NCBI GenBank assembly: GCA_026645375.1
Contig: JAPFFX010000017.1
Location: forward strand, 1 to 10,693
DNA: 10,693 nucleotides
Reading direction: 5' to 3'
DNA from: Citricoccus sp. WCRC_4
GTDB taxonomy: Bacteria > Actinomycetota > Actinomycetes > Actinomycetales > Micrococcaceae
Program-made: the position numbers and the translations under genes
In this document: positions 1 through 5,222 of the stretch, piece after piece
How positions within the stretch are numbered: the first letter of the stretch is position 1
How the letters are laid out: each line of letters opens with the position of its first letter
Notes under the pieces: model-generated
Seen by the model: the letters and a program-made list of their open reading frames with translations, nothing else
What the model was told of the DNA's origin: nothing
The model's database searches: none

Positions 1-6
1 GTTCAT
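1..6 (-). CDS. possible first codons of parB (partial, runs off left edge)
   Basis: On the minus strand an ATG at 6-4 is followed by AAC and then the window ends. It is preceded by AGGGAG (16-11), a plausible Shine-Dalgarno sequence, although the 4-nt spacing is short. In actinobacteria parB normally follows parA on the same strand, and parA here ends at 404 with no other gene between, so parB is the natural candidate. Only two codons are visible, so the identity is inferred from synteny alone. Confidence 0.3.
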
Positions 7-96
7 AGGACTCCCTGTACTCCGATGCGACGTCCCAGCGGGACACACGAAAGCCATCGGAACGTACGCATACGACATCAGGGGTACCAATCCTGC

Positions 97-112
97 TGTT
101 CCACGTGAAACC
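97..112. promoter_or_regulatory. parS centromere site (ParB-binding), 14/16 match
   Basis: TGTTCCACGTGAAACC matches the bacterial parS consensus TGTTTCACGTGAAACA at 14 of 16 bases, with the central CACGTGAAAC intact. parS sites cluster near oriC and load ParB, which ParA then helps to segregate. This one lies in the gene-free stretch downstream of parA and just ahead of the presumed parB. Confidence 0.75.
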
Positions 113-185
113 ACAGTGCGGCGGATGTTGAGCGGAGTCGCTGGAGCGAGATGTACACCAGGCCCGCACCGAGGGAAGCGAACCG

Positions 186-228
186 GGCGTCTGCTTCGGC
201 ATCCTCAGAGGAGCCAGGCCCAGACGCC
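186..228. repeat. 8-bp inverted repeat in the gene-free region left of parA
   Basis: The arms GGCGTCTG (186-193) and CAGACGCC (221-228) are perfect complements separated by 27 nt. A smaller nested element, TCCT-CAG-AGGA, lies at about 202-211. No protein or known RNA was recognised. It may simply be a foldable intergenic segment or part of the parA 3' region. Confidence 0.35.
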
Positions 229-253
229 GAGGATCTGGGCGCTCGAAGCGAGC

Positions 254-276
254 AAAAAGTCTTCTTAGCTTAAGAC
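254..276 (-). terminator. weak terminator-like hairpin downstream of parA
   Basis: Read leftward, a 5-bp stem (GTCTT/AAGAC, 276-259) is followed directly by five T residues (258-254), about 130 nt past the parA stop. An adjacent GCTCG-AAG-CGAGC hairpin (241-253) lies just beyond. The stem is short, so termination is plausible but not assured. Confidence 0.3.
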
Positions 277-403
277 AACCTGAAACCGTTGATGGCGGCA
301 ATCTGGGCCCATTGACACTTGCCACGCCATAGGCCTCGGTCTGAGACGACCGTGGGGAGCGAAGGCATTCTGTCGGCCCAGCTCGCTACACGCAGGACGT
401 CAG

Positions 404-1357
404 CTAGAACCCGGCCGCGTGCCCACGTTCTGCGATCTCCACGGCAGCCTCTCGGTACGAGAGGGCACCGGTCGACTGCGGGTCATACGTCAGCACCGAC
501 TGCTGATAGCTCGGCGCCTCGGAGATCCGGACGTTGCGGGGGATCACGGCGCTGAGCGCCTCGTTCGGGAAGTGTTCCCGGACTTCCGAGGCCACCTGGG
601 TCGCGAGATTCGTGCGACCGTCGTACATCGTCAGGAGGATCGTCGATACCCGCAGCGCGCCGTTCAGGTGCTTCTGGATCATCTCGATGTTCTTGAGGAG
701 CTGGGAGAGACCCTCGAGGGCGTAGTACTCCGTCTGGATCGGGATCAGGACCTCGCCGGCCGCCACGAAGGCATTGACGGTGAGCAGCCCCAGGCTGGGG
801 GGACAGTCGATGAAGACGAAGTCCAGGCGGGGCAGCCCCTCCTTCTCGCGATGCGCGAAGTACTGCTTGAGCGCACGGGACAGGCGTTGTTCCCGGGCCA
901 CGAGAGAGACCAGCTCGATCTCCGCACCGGCAAGGTCGATCGTCGCCGGTGCAACGATCAGGCCGTCGACATCAGGACATGGCTGGACGACGTCGGCGAG
1001 GGGCAGTTCGTCAATGAGCACGTCGTAAACACTGTCAACGTCGGAGGTGTGCGGGATGGCAAGGGCGGTGGAGGCGTTTCCCTGTGGATCAATGTCCACC
1101 ACGAGCACCTGCATGCCGGCACGCGCCATCGCTGCCGCCAGGTTCACGCTGGTCGTGGTCTTCCCGACTCCGCCCTTCTGGTTCGACACCGTGATGATGC
1201 GCGTCTCACGCGGCCTGGGAAGCTTCCGCGAACGCAGCCTGGCCCGCCGCCGGCTCTCCTGAGCGGAGTCCTGGGTCAACGAAGTCAAGCCCTCATGACC
1301 CCCACCGGACGTCATGGTCGACTCAGTTTCACGTGCAACACCTGACTCATCGGTCAA
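404..1357 (-). CDS. parA: ParA chromosome-partitioning ATPase (Soj family)
   Basis: ParA is a deviant-Walker ATPase that works with ParB bound at parS to segregate newly replicated origins. The 317-residue product has the family landmarks: deviant Walker A KGGVGKTT (61-68), the following VVDIDPQGN segment (87-94), Walker B FIDCPP (182-187), and a C-terminal RNVRISEAPSYQQSV stretch typical of chromosomal ParA. The first roughly 50 residues form a variable Arg/Ser-rich extension. The chosen start is TTG at 1357, because GGGAGG (1371-1366) lies 8 nt upstream; the nearby ATG at 1350 is out of frame. An in-frame ATG at codon 15 would lack such a site. The gene follows rsmG after 76 nt and is the last of the leftward cluster. 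A parS-like site sits within codons 6-11, and an inverted repeat overlaps its ribosome-binding site. Confidence 0.95.
   Translation of the reverse strand: MTDESGVARETESTMTSGGGHEGLTSLTQDSAQESRRRARLRSRKLPRPRETRIITVSNQKGGVGKTTTSVNLAAAMARAGMQVLVVDIDPQGNASTALAIPHTSDVDSVYDVLIDELPLADVVQPCPDVDGLIVAPATIDLAGAEIELVSLVAREQRLSRALKQYFAHREKEGLPRLDFVFIDCPPSLGLLTVNAFVAAGEVLIPIQTEYYALEGLSQLLKNIEMIQKHLNGALRVSTILLTMYDGRTNLATQVASEVREHFPNEALSAVIPRNVRISEAPSYQQSVLTYDPQSTGALSYREAAVEIAERGHAAGF
1325..1340. promoter_or_regulatory. parS-like site inside the 5' end of parA, 14/16 match
   Basis: AGTTTCACGTGCAACA matches TGTTTCACGTGAAACA at 14 of 16 positions, and the core GTTTCACGTGCAAC matches 13 of 14. It is embedded in codons 6-11 of parA. 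ParB bound here could both seed the partition complex and affect parA expression; the second role is inference. Confidence 0.65.
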
Positions 1358-1363
1358 GAAAAC

Positions 1364-1377
1364 AACCTCCCGAGGTT
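1364..1377 (-). promoter_or_regulatory. inverted repeat covering the parA ribosome-binding site
   Basis: On the transcript AACCTCGGGAGGTT can fold as a 5-bp stem (AACCT/AGGTT) with a CGGG loop, which places most of the GGGAGG Shine-Dalgarno in loop and stem. It may lower parA translation. The stem is small and the effect is inferred. Confidence 0.35.
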
Positions 1378-1392
1378 GATAAGACAGCGACC

Positions 1393-1412
1393 TCGATCCT
1401 CCAGCGGATCGA
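1393..1412. repeat. 7-bp inverted repeat in the rsmG-parA gap
   Basis: TCGATCC (1393-1399) and GGATCGA (1406-1412) are perfect complements around a 6-nt loop. It lies in the short gap between the rsmG stop and the parA start, and no T-run follows on the minus strand. It could be an intercistronic mRNA stem-loop or an operator. Confidence 0.35.
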
Positions 1413-1433
1413 TCGGCGTATCCAGCCTACTGC

Positions 1434-2108
1434 TCAGCGGCCCCGTCCGACGGCGACCCGGACGACCGTGGTCGGTTCGGTAAGCAGGTCTCCGCCCACG
1501 GTCTCGATGACGGGGGTGGAACACTTGTGCTTCTTCAGTACCTTGGCGGCCGTCCGTACCTCGTCAGCGGCGCTACGGCCCTTGATCGCCAAGAGTTCCC
1601 CGCTACCCTGGAGCAGCGGCACGGTCATCGGCACCAGGGTCTTCAGGGCGGAGACGGCGCGGGCCGTGACCACGTCCACGACGACGTTGCCCACCACCTG
1701 TTCGGAGCGGGCACGGACCACGTCCACGTTCTCCAGGCCGAGGTCATCCACCACCATGTCCAGCCAGGAGACCCGGCGCTCCAGGGGCTCGATCAGGATG
1801 AACTGGCAGTCCGGACGCGCCAGGGCCAGGGCGAGCCCGGGCAGGCCGGCCCCGGAGCCGACGTCGGCCACCAGCGCTCCATCAGGCAGCAGGTCCCCCA
1901 CGACGGCACAGTTCAGTACGTGCCGTTCCCACAGGCGCGGGACCTCGCGCGGGCCGAGCAGGCCCCATTCGATGCCTGTCGACGCCAGGTGCTCCACGTA
2001 CCGCTGGGCCAGGTCCAGGCGATCTCCGAAGAGCTCCTCGGCCGCCTCCAGCAGGGCACCGGAGAGCACCGGTGGCTCCTGCACGCCTTCCTCGGTCGAC
2101 TCAGTCAC
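1434..2108 (-). CDS. rsmG: 16S rRNA (guanine527-N7)-methyltransferase RsmG (GidB)
   Basis: RsmG methylates N7 of G527 in the 530 loop of 16S rRNA using S-adenosylmethionine; loss of the activity gives low-level streptomycin resistance in several bacteria. The 224-residue product carries WERH (60-63), the SAM-binding glycine motif VADVGSGAGLPG (80-91), the acidic-loop segment ILIEPLERR (104-112), TARAV (148-152) and AIKG (174-177). Length is normal for actinobacteria. The start is GTG at 2108, overlapping the jag stop (2103-2101) by 8 bp. There is no clear Shine-Dalgarno, because a GGTGG/CCACC hairpin (2110-2122) occupies the expected position, so translation is probably coupled to jag. The neighbours are jag upstream and parA downstream, the usual actinobacterial order. 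Confidence 0.96.
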   Translation of the reverse strand: MTESTEEGVQEPPVLSGALLEAAEELFGDRLDLAQRYVEHLASTGIEWGLLGPREVPRLWERHVLNCAVVGDLLPDGALVADVGSGAGLPGLALALARPDCQFILIEPLERRVSWLDMVVDDLGLENVDVVRARSEQVVGNVVVDVVTARAVSALKTLVPMTVPLLQGSGELLAIKGRSAADEVRTAAKVLKKHKCSTPVIETVGGDLLTEPTTVVRVAVGRGR

Positions 2109-2802
2109 CGGTGGAGACCACCACGTGCCGACGGGGCCCTTCGCCCTCGGACTCGCTCACCAGACCCGCCTCGGCGATGACGTCGTGCACGACCTTGCGC
2201 TCGTAGGCGCCCATGGGCTTGAGGTGGACCGGTTCACCGGTCTGACGGACCTGTTCCACGGCGTCCTGCGCCTCGGCCTCGAGCTCGGTCGTTCGCCGTG
2301 CCCGGTAGCCGGCGATGTCCAGGACCAGGCGGGACCGATTGCCGGTCGCCGAGAGCACGGCAAGGCGGGCGAGCTCCTGCAGGGCCTCCAGGCCCTTTCC
2401 GTCCCGGCCCACCAGGTCACGGAGGCGGTCGTCGCCGTCCTCGGCGATCACCGACAGGTAGGTGCGACCATTGCGGACCTCGATGTCGATGTCCCCATCG
2501 ATGTCGGAGATGTCCAGGAGTTCCTCGACGTAGTCGGCGGCGATGTCACCCTCCTCCTCCAGGCGCTTCGCCGTCCTGGACGCAGAGGCCTCCTCCCCGT
2601 CCGAGTCGTCCGAGTCGCCCGTGTCGTCCGCGTCGTCCCCGTCGGAGCCCTCCACGGAGTCATCCGCGGCCTCGTCGACGGGATGGTCCACGGAATGGCC
2701 GACCGTGTCGGCCCCGGTCCGGTCGACCGACTCGTCGGCGCCCTCCACGGGCTCCGTGGTCTCCGGAACGTCACCGTGGGGGGATGCGGACACGTCGGTC
2801 AT
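2101..2802 (-). CDS. jag: Jag/KhpB-type KH-R3H RNA-binding protein
   Basis: This is a single-stranded nucleic-acid-binding protein of the SpoIIIJ-associated (Jag/KhpB) family, encoded next to yidC in many Gram-positive bacteria. The 233 residues comprise an acidic Asp/Glu/Ser-rich N-terminus (about 10-75), a KH domain (about 88-166) with the binding loop GRDGKG at 132-137, and an R3H domain (about 170-230) with the pattern ERKVVHDVI (201-209) and RRH (224-226). The start is ATG at 2802, whose A is shared with the TGA of yidC (TGATG). AGAGGAG lies just upstream, inside the end of yidC. The frame stays open further upstream to about 3000, but that part is antisense-frame noise over the yidC tail. 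Jag lacks the N-terminal Jag-N domain seen in Firmicutes, which is usual in actinobacteria. Confidence 0.93.
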   Translation of the reverse strand: MTDVSASPHGDVPETTEPVEGADESVDRTGADTVGHSVDHPVDEAADDSVEGSDGDDADDTGDSDDSDGEEASASRTAKRLEEEGDIAADYVEELLDISDIDGDIDIEVRNGRTYLSVIAEDGDDRLRDLVGRDGKGLEALQELARLAVLSATGNRSRLVLDIAGYRARRTTELEAEAQDAVEQVRQTGEPVHLKPMGAYERKVVHDVIAEAGLVSESEGEGPRRHVVVSTGD

Positions 2803-3773
2803 CACTTTCTCCTCTTCTTGGTCTGCCGCTTGGGCTGCTGGCGCTGGCCGGCCTGCTGCACCCTGGCAGCCTCCGCCTCGGCCTTCGCCGCTGCCTCCTG
2901 GGCGGCCTTGCCCACGGGCGGCAGGCCCTTGGCCGCGCGTCGTTCGTTGAGCTCGCGTTCGGCCAGCGAACCGGGGGTCGGGTTGTTGCGGATGATCCAC
3001 ATCTGCTGCCCCACGGCCCAGAAGTTGGTGGCGGTCCAGTAGATCAGCACGCCGATGGGGAAGTTGATGCCACCGATGCCGAACACCAGCGGGAGGATGT
3101 AGAGCATGAACTTCTGCGACTGGGCGAACGGTCCGGTCATCGCCGCCTCGGACATGTTCTTGCTCATCAGCATCTTCTGCATGTAGAACTGCGAGGCCGT
3201 CATGAGGACGATCATGACGAGCGAGACGATGATGACGGCGACGTTCAGGTTCTCGCCCAGCGAGCCCAGGAACGTGGACTGCATGGGCGCGCCGAGGAAG
3301 ATGGCATCGCCGAAGGACCGGATCTGGTCCGCGCTCAGCGCGGCCTCACCCTCACCCCGTTCGGCAGCCGCTCCGGCCCCGGAGAGGATCTGGAACAGCG
3401 CGAAGAAGAACGGCATCTGCACGAGCATCGGCAGGCAGGCCGCGAACGGGCTGGTGCCGTGCTCCTTGAACAGCGCCTGCTGCTCCATCGCCATGGCCTG
3501 ACGGGAGAGCTGGTCGGTCTTGCCCTTGTATTTGGCCTGCAGCTTCTGGATCTCGGGCTGCATCGCCTGCATCGCCCGCTGCGACTTGATCTGCTTGACG
3601 AACAGCGGGATCAGCAGGGTGCGGACCAGGATCACCAGCAGGATGATCGACAGCGTCCAGGTGACGCCGCTGTCGGGGTCCATGCCGAGCCAGTCCAGGA
3701 CGGTGTGGAACGCACCGAGGATCCAGGACATCACCCACTTGAAGGGCCAGAGAATGATTGCGAAGAAGTCCAT
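2802..3773 (-). CDS. yidC: YidC/Oxa1-family membrane protein insertase
   Basis: YidC inserts membrane proteins, alone or with SecYEG, at the cytoplasmic membrane. The 323-residue product has five predicted membrane segments, at about 4-25, 38-59, 108-131, 176-196 and 225-258. The strictly conserved positive residue of the hydrophilic groove is visible as R51 in ILVRTLLIPL, and a charged cytoplasmic helical hairpin spans 60-105. The C-terminus (about 275-323) is Ala/Gln-rich and ends in a Lys/Arg tail (KRQTKKRRK), consistent with ribosome contact. There is no large periplasmic P1 domain, as expected for a Gram-positive. The ATG at 3773 has AGGAG about 6 nt upstream, overlapping the yidD stop. 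yidD lies 6 bp upstream and jag overlaps the end, so the three are probably co-translated. Confidence 0.97.
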   Translation of the reverse strand: MDFFAIILWPFKWVMSWILGAFHTVLDWLGMDPDSGVTWTLSIILLVILVRTLLIPLFVKQIKSQRAMQAMQPEIQKLQAKYKGKTDQLSRQAMAMEQQALFKEHGTSPFAACLPMLVQMPFFFALFQILSGAGAAAERGEGEAALSADQIRSFGDAIFLGAPMQSTFLGSLGENLNVAVIIVSLVMIVLMTASQFYMQKMLMSKNMSEAAMTGPFAQSQKFMLYILPLVFGIGGINFPIGVLIYWTATNFWAVGQQMWIIRNNPTPGSLAERELNERRAAKGLPPVGKAAQEAAAKAEAEAARVQQAGQRQQPKRQTKKRRK

Positions 3774-3779
3774 GGTCTC

Positions 3780-4145
3780 CTACTGCTCCTCCGGCGGATC
3801 CGGCGGAATGACGGGATGGTTCAGGTCAATGATCTTGGGTCGGCGTCCCGGTGGCCAAATCCTGCGACCGGGCGGGACGGCATCGACCCCGCCGCTGGAC
3901 CACGGATGGCACCGCGCCAGCCTGCGGGCCGACAGCCACGAGCCGCGCGTCGCGCCGTGGACGTGCACGGCCTCCAGGGCGTAGGCCGAGCAGGACGGGA
4001 AGTAGCGGCACACCTGACCGTAGGTCGGCGAGATCACCGCCCGGTAGGCCATCAGGAGCCAGCCGAGCAGCATCGACGGCAGGGCACGCAGGGGTCCCCA
4101 GACGGTGGGTCCCGGCAGGGTCGTGAAGGGGGACTGTTCGGTCAC
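3780..4145 (-). CDS. yidD: YidD membrane protein insertion efficiency factor
   Basis: YidD is a small membrane-associated protein that aids YidC-dependent insertion. The 121-residue product shows the family core: an amphipathic segment [11 protein letters not shown] (about 30-40) followed by the cysteine motif [20 protein letters not shown] (45-64), then a further Cys at about 79 in RRLARCHPW. The C-terminus is Pro-rich ([12 protein letters not shown]). The start is GTG at 4145, overlapping the rnpA stop by 4 bp (GTGA), a common coupling arrangement. An internal ATG at codon 25 would give a length closer to short homologues, so the first 24 residues are less certain. It lies between rnpA and yidC as in most bacteria. 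Confidence 0.94.
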   Translation of the reverse strand: MTEQSPFTTLPGPTVWGPLRALPSMLLGWLLMAYRAVISPTYGQVCRYFPSCSAYALEAVHVHGATRGSWLSARRLARCHPWSSGGVDAVPPGRRIWPPGRRPKIIDLNHPVIPPDPPEEQ

Positions 4146-4528
4146 GGCGCGGTCCCGGTGGCCCGACGTCGGCCCTCGGCCTTGCGCAGTGCGGAGGACA
4201 GGGCGGAGTCCAGGTCCTTCTTCAGGCTGTTCCAGTCCGCCTCGCCCGAGGGCGGCAGGGCCCGCACGACGATCGTCGCACCCGGGTGCCCCCTGAGGGG
4301 GCCGTTGAGCTGCTCCGCGACCGCGGCCCGGAGCCGGCGCTTGACCCGGTTGCGGGTCACCGCGTTCCCGACCGCCTTGGAGACGACGAAGCCGGCCCTG
4401 ACCGGGCCGGCGTCGGGATCCAGGGGGTAGGCGGACACGACAACGTTCCGGCGCCCTGCCCGGGCGCCGGAACGCAGTGTCTGGGAGAAGTCCGCGGGGG
4501 TGCGTACCCGTCTGTCGCGGGGCAGCAC
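4142..4528 (-). CDS. rnpA: ribonuclease P protein component
   Basis: RnpA is the protein cofactor that helps the RNase P RNA bind pre-tRNA and trim 5' leaders. The 128-residue product begins [14 protein letters not shown], typical for the family, and contains the conserved RNR region [16 protein letters not shown] (52-67), a basic helix that contacts RNA. Its pI is clearly basic and its length is usual. The start is GTG at 4528 with no strong Shine-Dalgarno, suggesting modest translation relative to rpmH. It begins 38 bp after the rpmH stop, and an intercistronic hairpin separates the two. It overlaps yidD by 4 bp. Confidence 0.95.
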   Translation of the reverse strand: MLPRDRRVRTPADFSQTLRSGARAGRRNVVVSAYPLDPDAGPVRAGFVVSKAVGNAVTRNRVKRRLRAAVAEQLNGPLRGHPGATIVVRALPPSGEADWNSLKKDLDSALSSALRKAEGRRRATGTAP

Positions 4529-4550
4529 GCCGTCGTGTCCGCTCTACTGG

Positions 4551-4565
4551 CCAGCCTCAGGCTGG
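4551..4565 (-). promoter_or_regulatory. intercistronic hairpin between rpmH and rnpA
   Basis: CCAGCC-TCA-GGCTGG is a perfect 6-bp stem with a triloop that starts one base after the rpmH stop. No T-run follows, so it is more likely an mRNA processing, stability or partial-attenuation element than a full terminator. Such an element would fit the need for far more L34 than RnpA. Confidence 0.45.
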
Positions 4566-4566
4566 A

Positions 4567-4704
4567 TCAGGCGGACAGTTCCGTGCGGCCCTTGGAACGG
4601 CGGGTCGCCAGGATGGCGCGGCCGGCGCGGGTGCGCATCCGGGCGCGGAAACCGTGCTTCTTGGCACGGCGGCGGTTATTCGGCTGAAAAGTCCGCTTGC
4701 TCAC
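4567..4704 (-). CDS. rpmH: 50S ribosomal protein L34
   Basis: L34 is a short basic protein of the large ribosomal subunit. The 45-residue translation begins [20 protein letters not shown], continues with [19 protein letters not shown], and ends ELSA, an essentially complete match in pattern and length to actinobacterial L34. The start is GTG at 4704, preceded by GGAG (4716-4713) with 8-nt spacing. It is the first gene of the leftward cluster, diverging from dnaA as in most bacteria, and the probable promoter is about 210 bp upstream. Confidence 0.97.
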   Translation of the reverse strand: MSKRTFQPNNRRRAKKHGFRARMRTRAGRAILATRRSKGRTELSA

Positions 4705-4799
4705 TTTGAATTCTCCACAACGTGTGTATGCGCCCGGACCCGTTGTACCTGGGGGAAGAACCGGTAGACGCTCTGACTAGGACTTCCCCGCACGGGACT

Positions 4800-4828
4800 C
4801 CGGACCGTATGGGCTGGGCCCGGTCCGG
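4800..4828 (-). repeat. 8-bp inverted repeat in the rpmH leader
   Basis: CCGGACCG (4800-4807) and CGGTCCGG (4821-4828) are perfect complements with a 13-nt loop. In the leftward transcript this would form a very stable G+C stem between promoter and rpmH. A second stem, CCAGG-AAGA-CCTGG, lies at 4861-4874. Confidence 0.45.
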
Positions 4829-4881
4829 TGTCCGCCGGCTGTCGGCGCTCCGCGACCGGACCAGGAAGACCTGGACGGTTC

Positions 4882-4893
4882 TGCGCATGCGCA
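4882..4893. promoter_or_regulatory. perfect 12-bp palindrome, possible operator
   Basis: TGCGCATGCGCA is a perfect palindrome about 25 bp downstream of the candidate -10 box of the rpmH promoter, a position where a bound repressor could block elongation. No known regulator was matched. Confidence 0.35.
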
Positions 4894-4916
4894 ATCAGCC
4901 CCACGGGGACCAACCA

Positions 4917-4946
4917 AGTTTACGGAGGCCCATGAGCCAAGGTCAA
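4917..4946 (-). promoter_or_regulatory. candidate sigma-A-type promoter of the rpmH cluster
   Basis: On the minus strand TTGACC (4946-4941) and TAAACT (4922-4917) are separated by 18 bp, a good -35/-10 pair for an actinobacterial housekeeping promoter. Transcription would start near 4910, giving a leader of about 205 nt before rpmH. Confidence 0.5.
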
Positions 4947-5131
4947 ATTGCCCTCGAGTCCGCCGGGGTCGACTCACCCTTCCTGCACCGTTCCCGCGGG
5001 TGCCGGTCGCGTGTCCATCGATGTTCCCGGGACCCTCACGGAGCTGCACGCGCCACCGGAGACCAACACTCCCGGGCCCGTTGCACGGAGTCCACACCCC
5101 CTGCCGCGTGATTCCGGTAATGGAACTGCGC

Positions 5132-5176
5132 TCATCCACAGGGTTATCCACCCCCTGTGAATAACCCTGTGGATTA
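5132..5176. promoter_or_regulatory. DnaA-box quartet in inverted repeat upstream of dnaA
   Basis: Four DnaA-box-like 9-mers are packed here: TCATCCACA (5132-5140) and TTATCCACC (5144-5152) on the plus strand, and TTATTCACA (5164-5156) and TAATCCACA (5176-5168) on the minus strand. Each is 8/9 to TTATCCACA. The halves 5134-5151 and 5157-5174 form an 18-bp inverted repeat with one mismatch and a 5-nt centre. The cluster lies 47 bp before dnaA, so DnaA probably represses its own promoter here. Confidence 0.75.
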
Positions 5177-5180
5177 CCGG

Positions 5181-5186
5181 TAGACT
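5181..5186 (+). promoter_or_regulatory. candidate -10 box of dnaA
   Basis: TAGACT sits 36 bp before the dnaA start, and a transcript would begin near 5192. The matching -35 region would fall within the DnaA-box cluster and shows no good TTGACA match. This is a weak assignment resting on position and the actinobacterial tolerance of poor -35 boxes. Confidence 0.3.
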
Positions 5187-5222
5187 CGAGGCCTACCCCG
5201 TCAGGAAGGACCCCCACACCCC

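Larger units (their letters stand above)
4705..5222. other. rpmH-dnaA divergent intergenic region
   Basis: These 518 bp contain no convincing gene. They hold the promoter-like element and long structured leader of the leftward rpmH cluster (about 4705-4946), a perfect 12-bp palindrome, and, next to dnaA, four DnaA-box-like sites within a long inverted repeat. Open frames here, such as 4722-5111 on the plus strand and 4777-5217 on the minus strand, show no recognisable protein signature. Confidence 0.8.

Noticed and set aside
2803..3000. 66-residue N-terminal extension of Jag
   Set aside because: It overlaps the yidC tail in another frame. The ATG at 2802 has a good ribosome-binding site and couples to the yidC stop.
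1333..3042. 569-residue plus-strand open frame
   Set aside because: It is antisense to rsmG, jag and part of yidC, all of which have clear family motifs. Low-complexity composition.
2298..4430. 710-residue plus-strand open frame
   Set aside because: It is antisense to jag, yidC, yidD and rnpA, is dominated by Arg/Pro/His as GC-rich shadow frames are, and shows no domain.
4722..5217. small ORFs in the rpmH-dnaA gap
   Set aside because: No ribosome-binding context or recognisable protein. The region is explained by promoter, leader and DnaA boxes.
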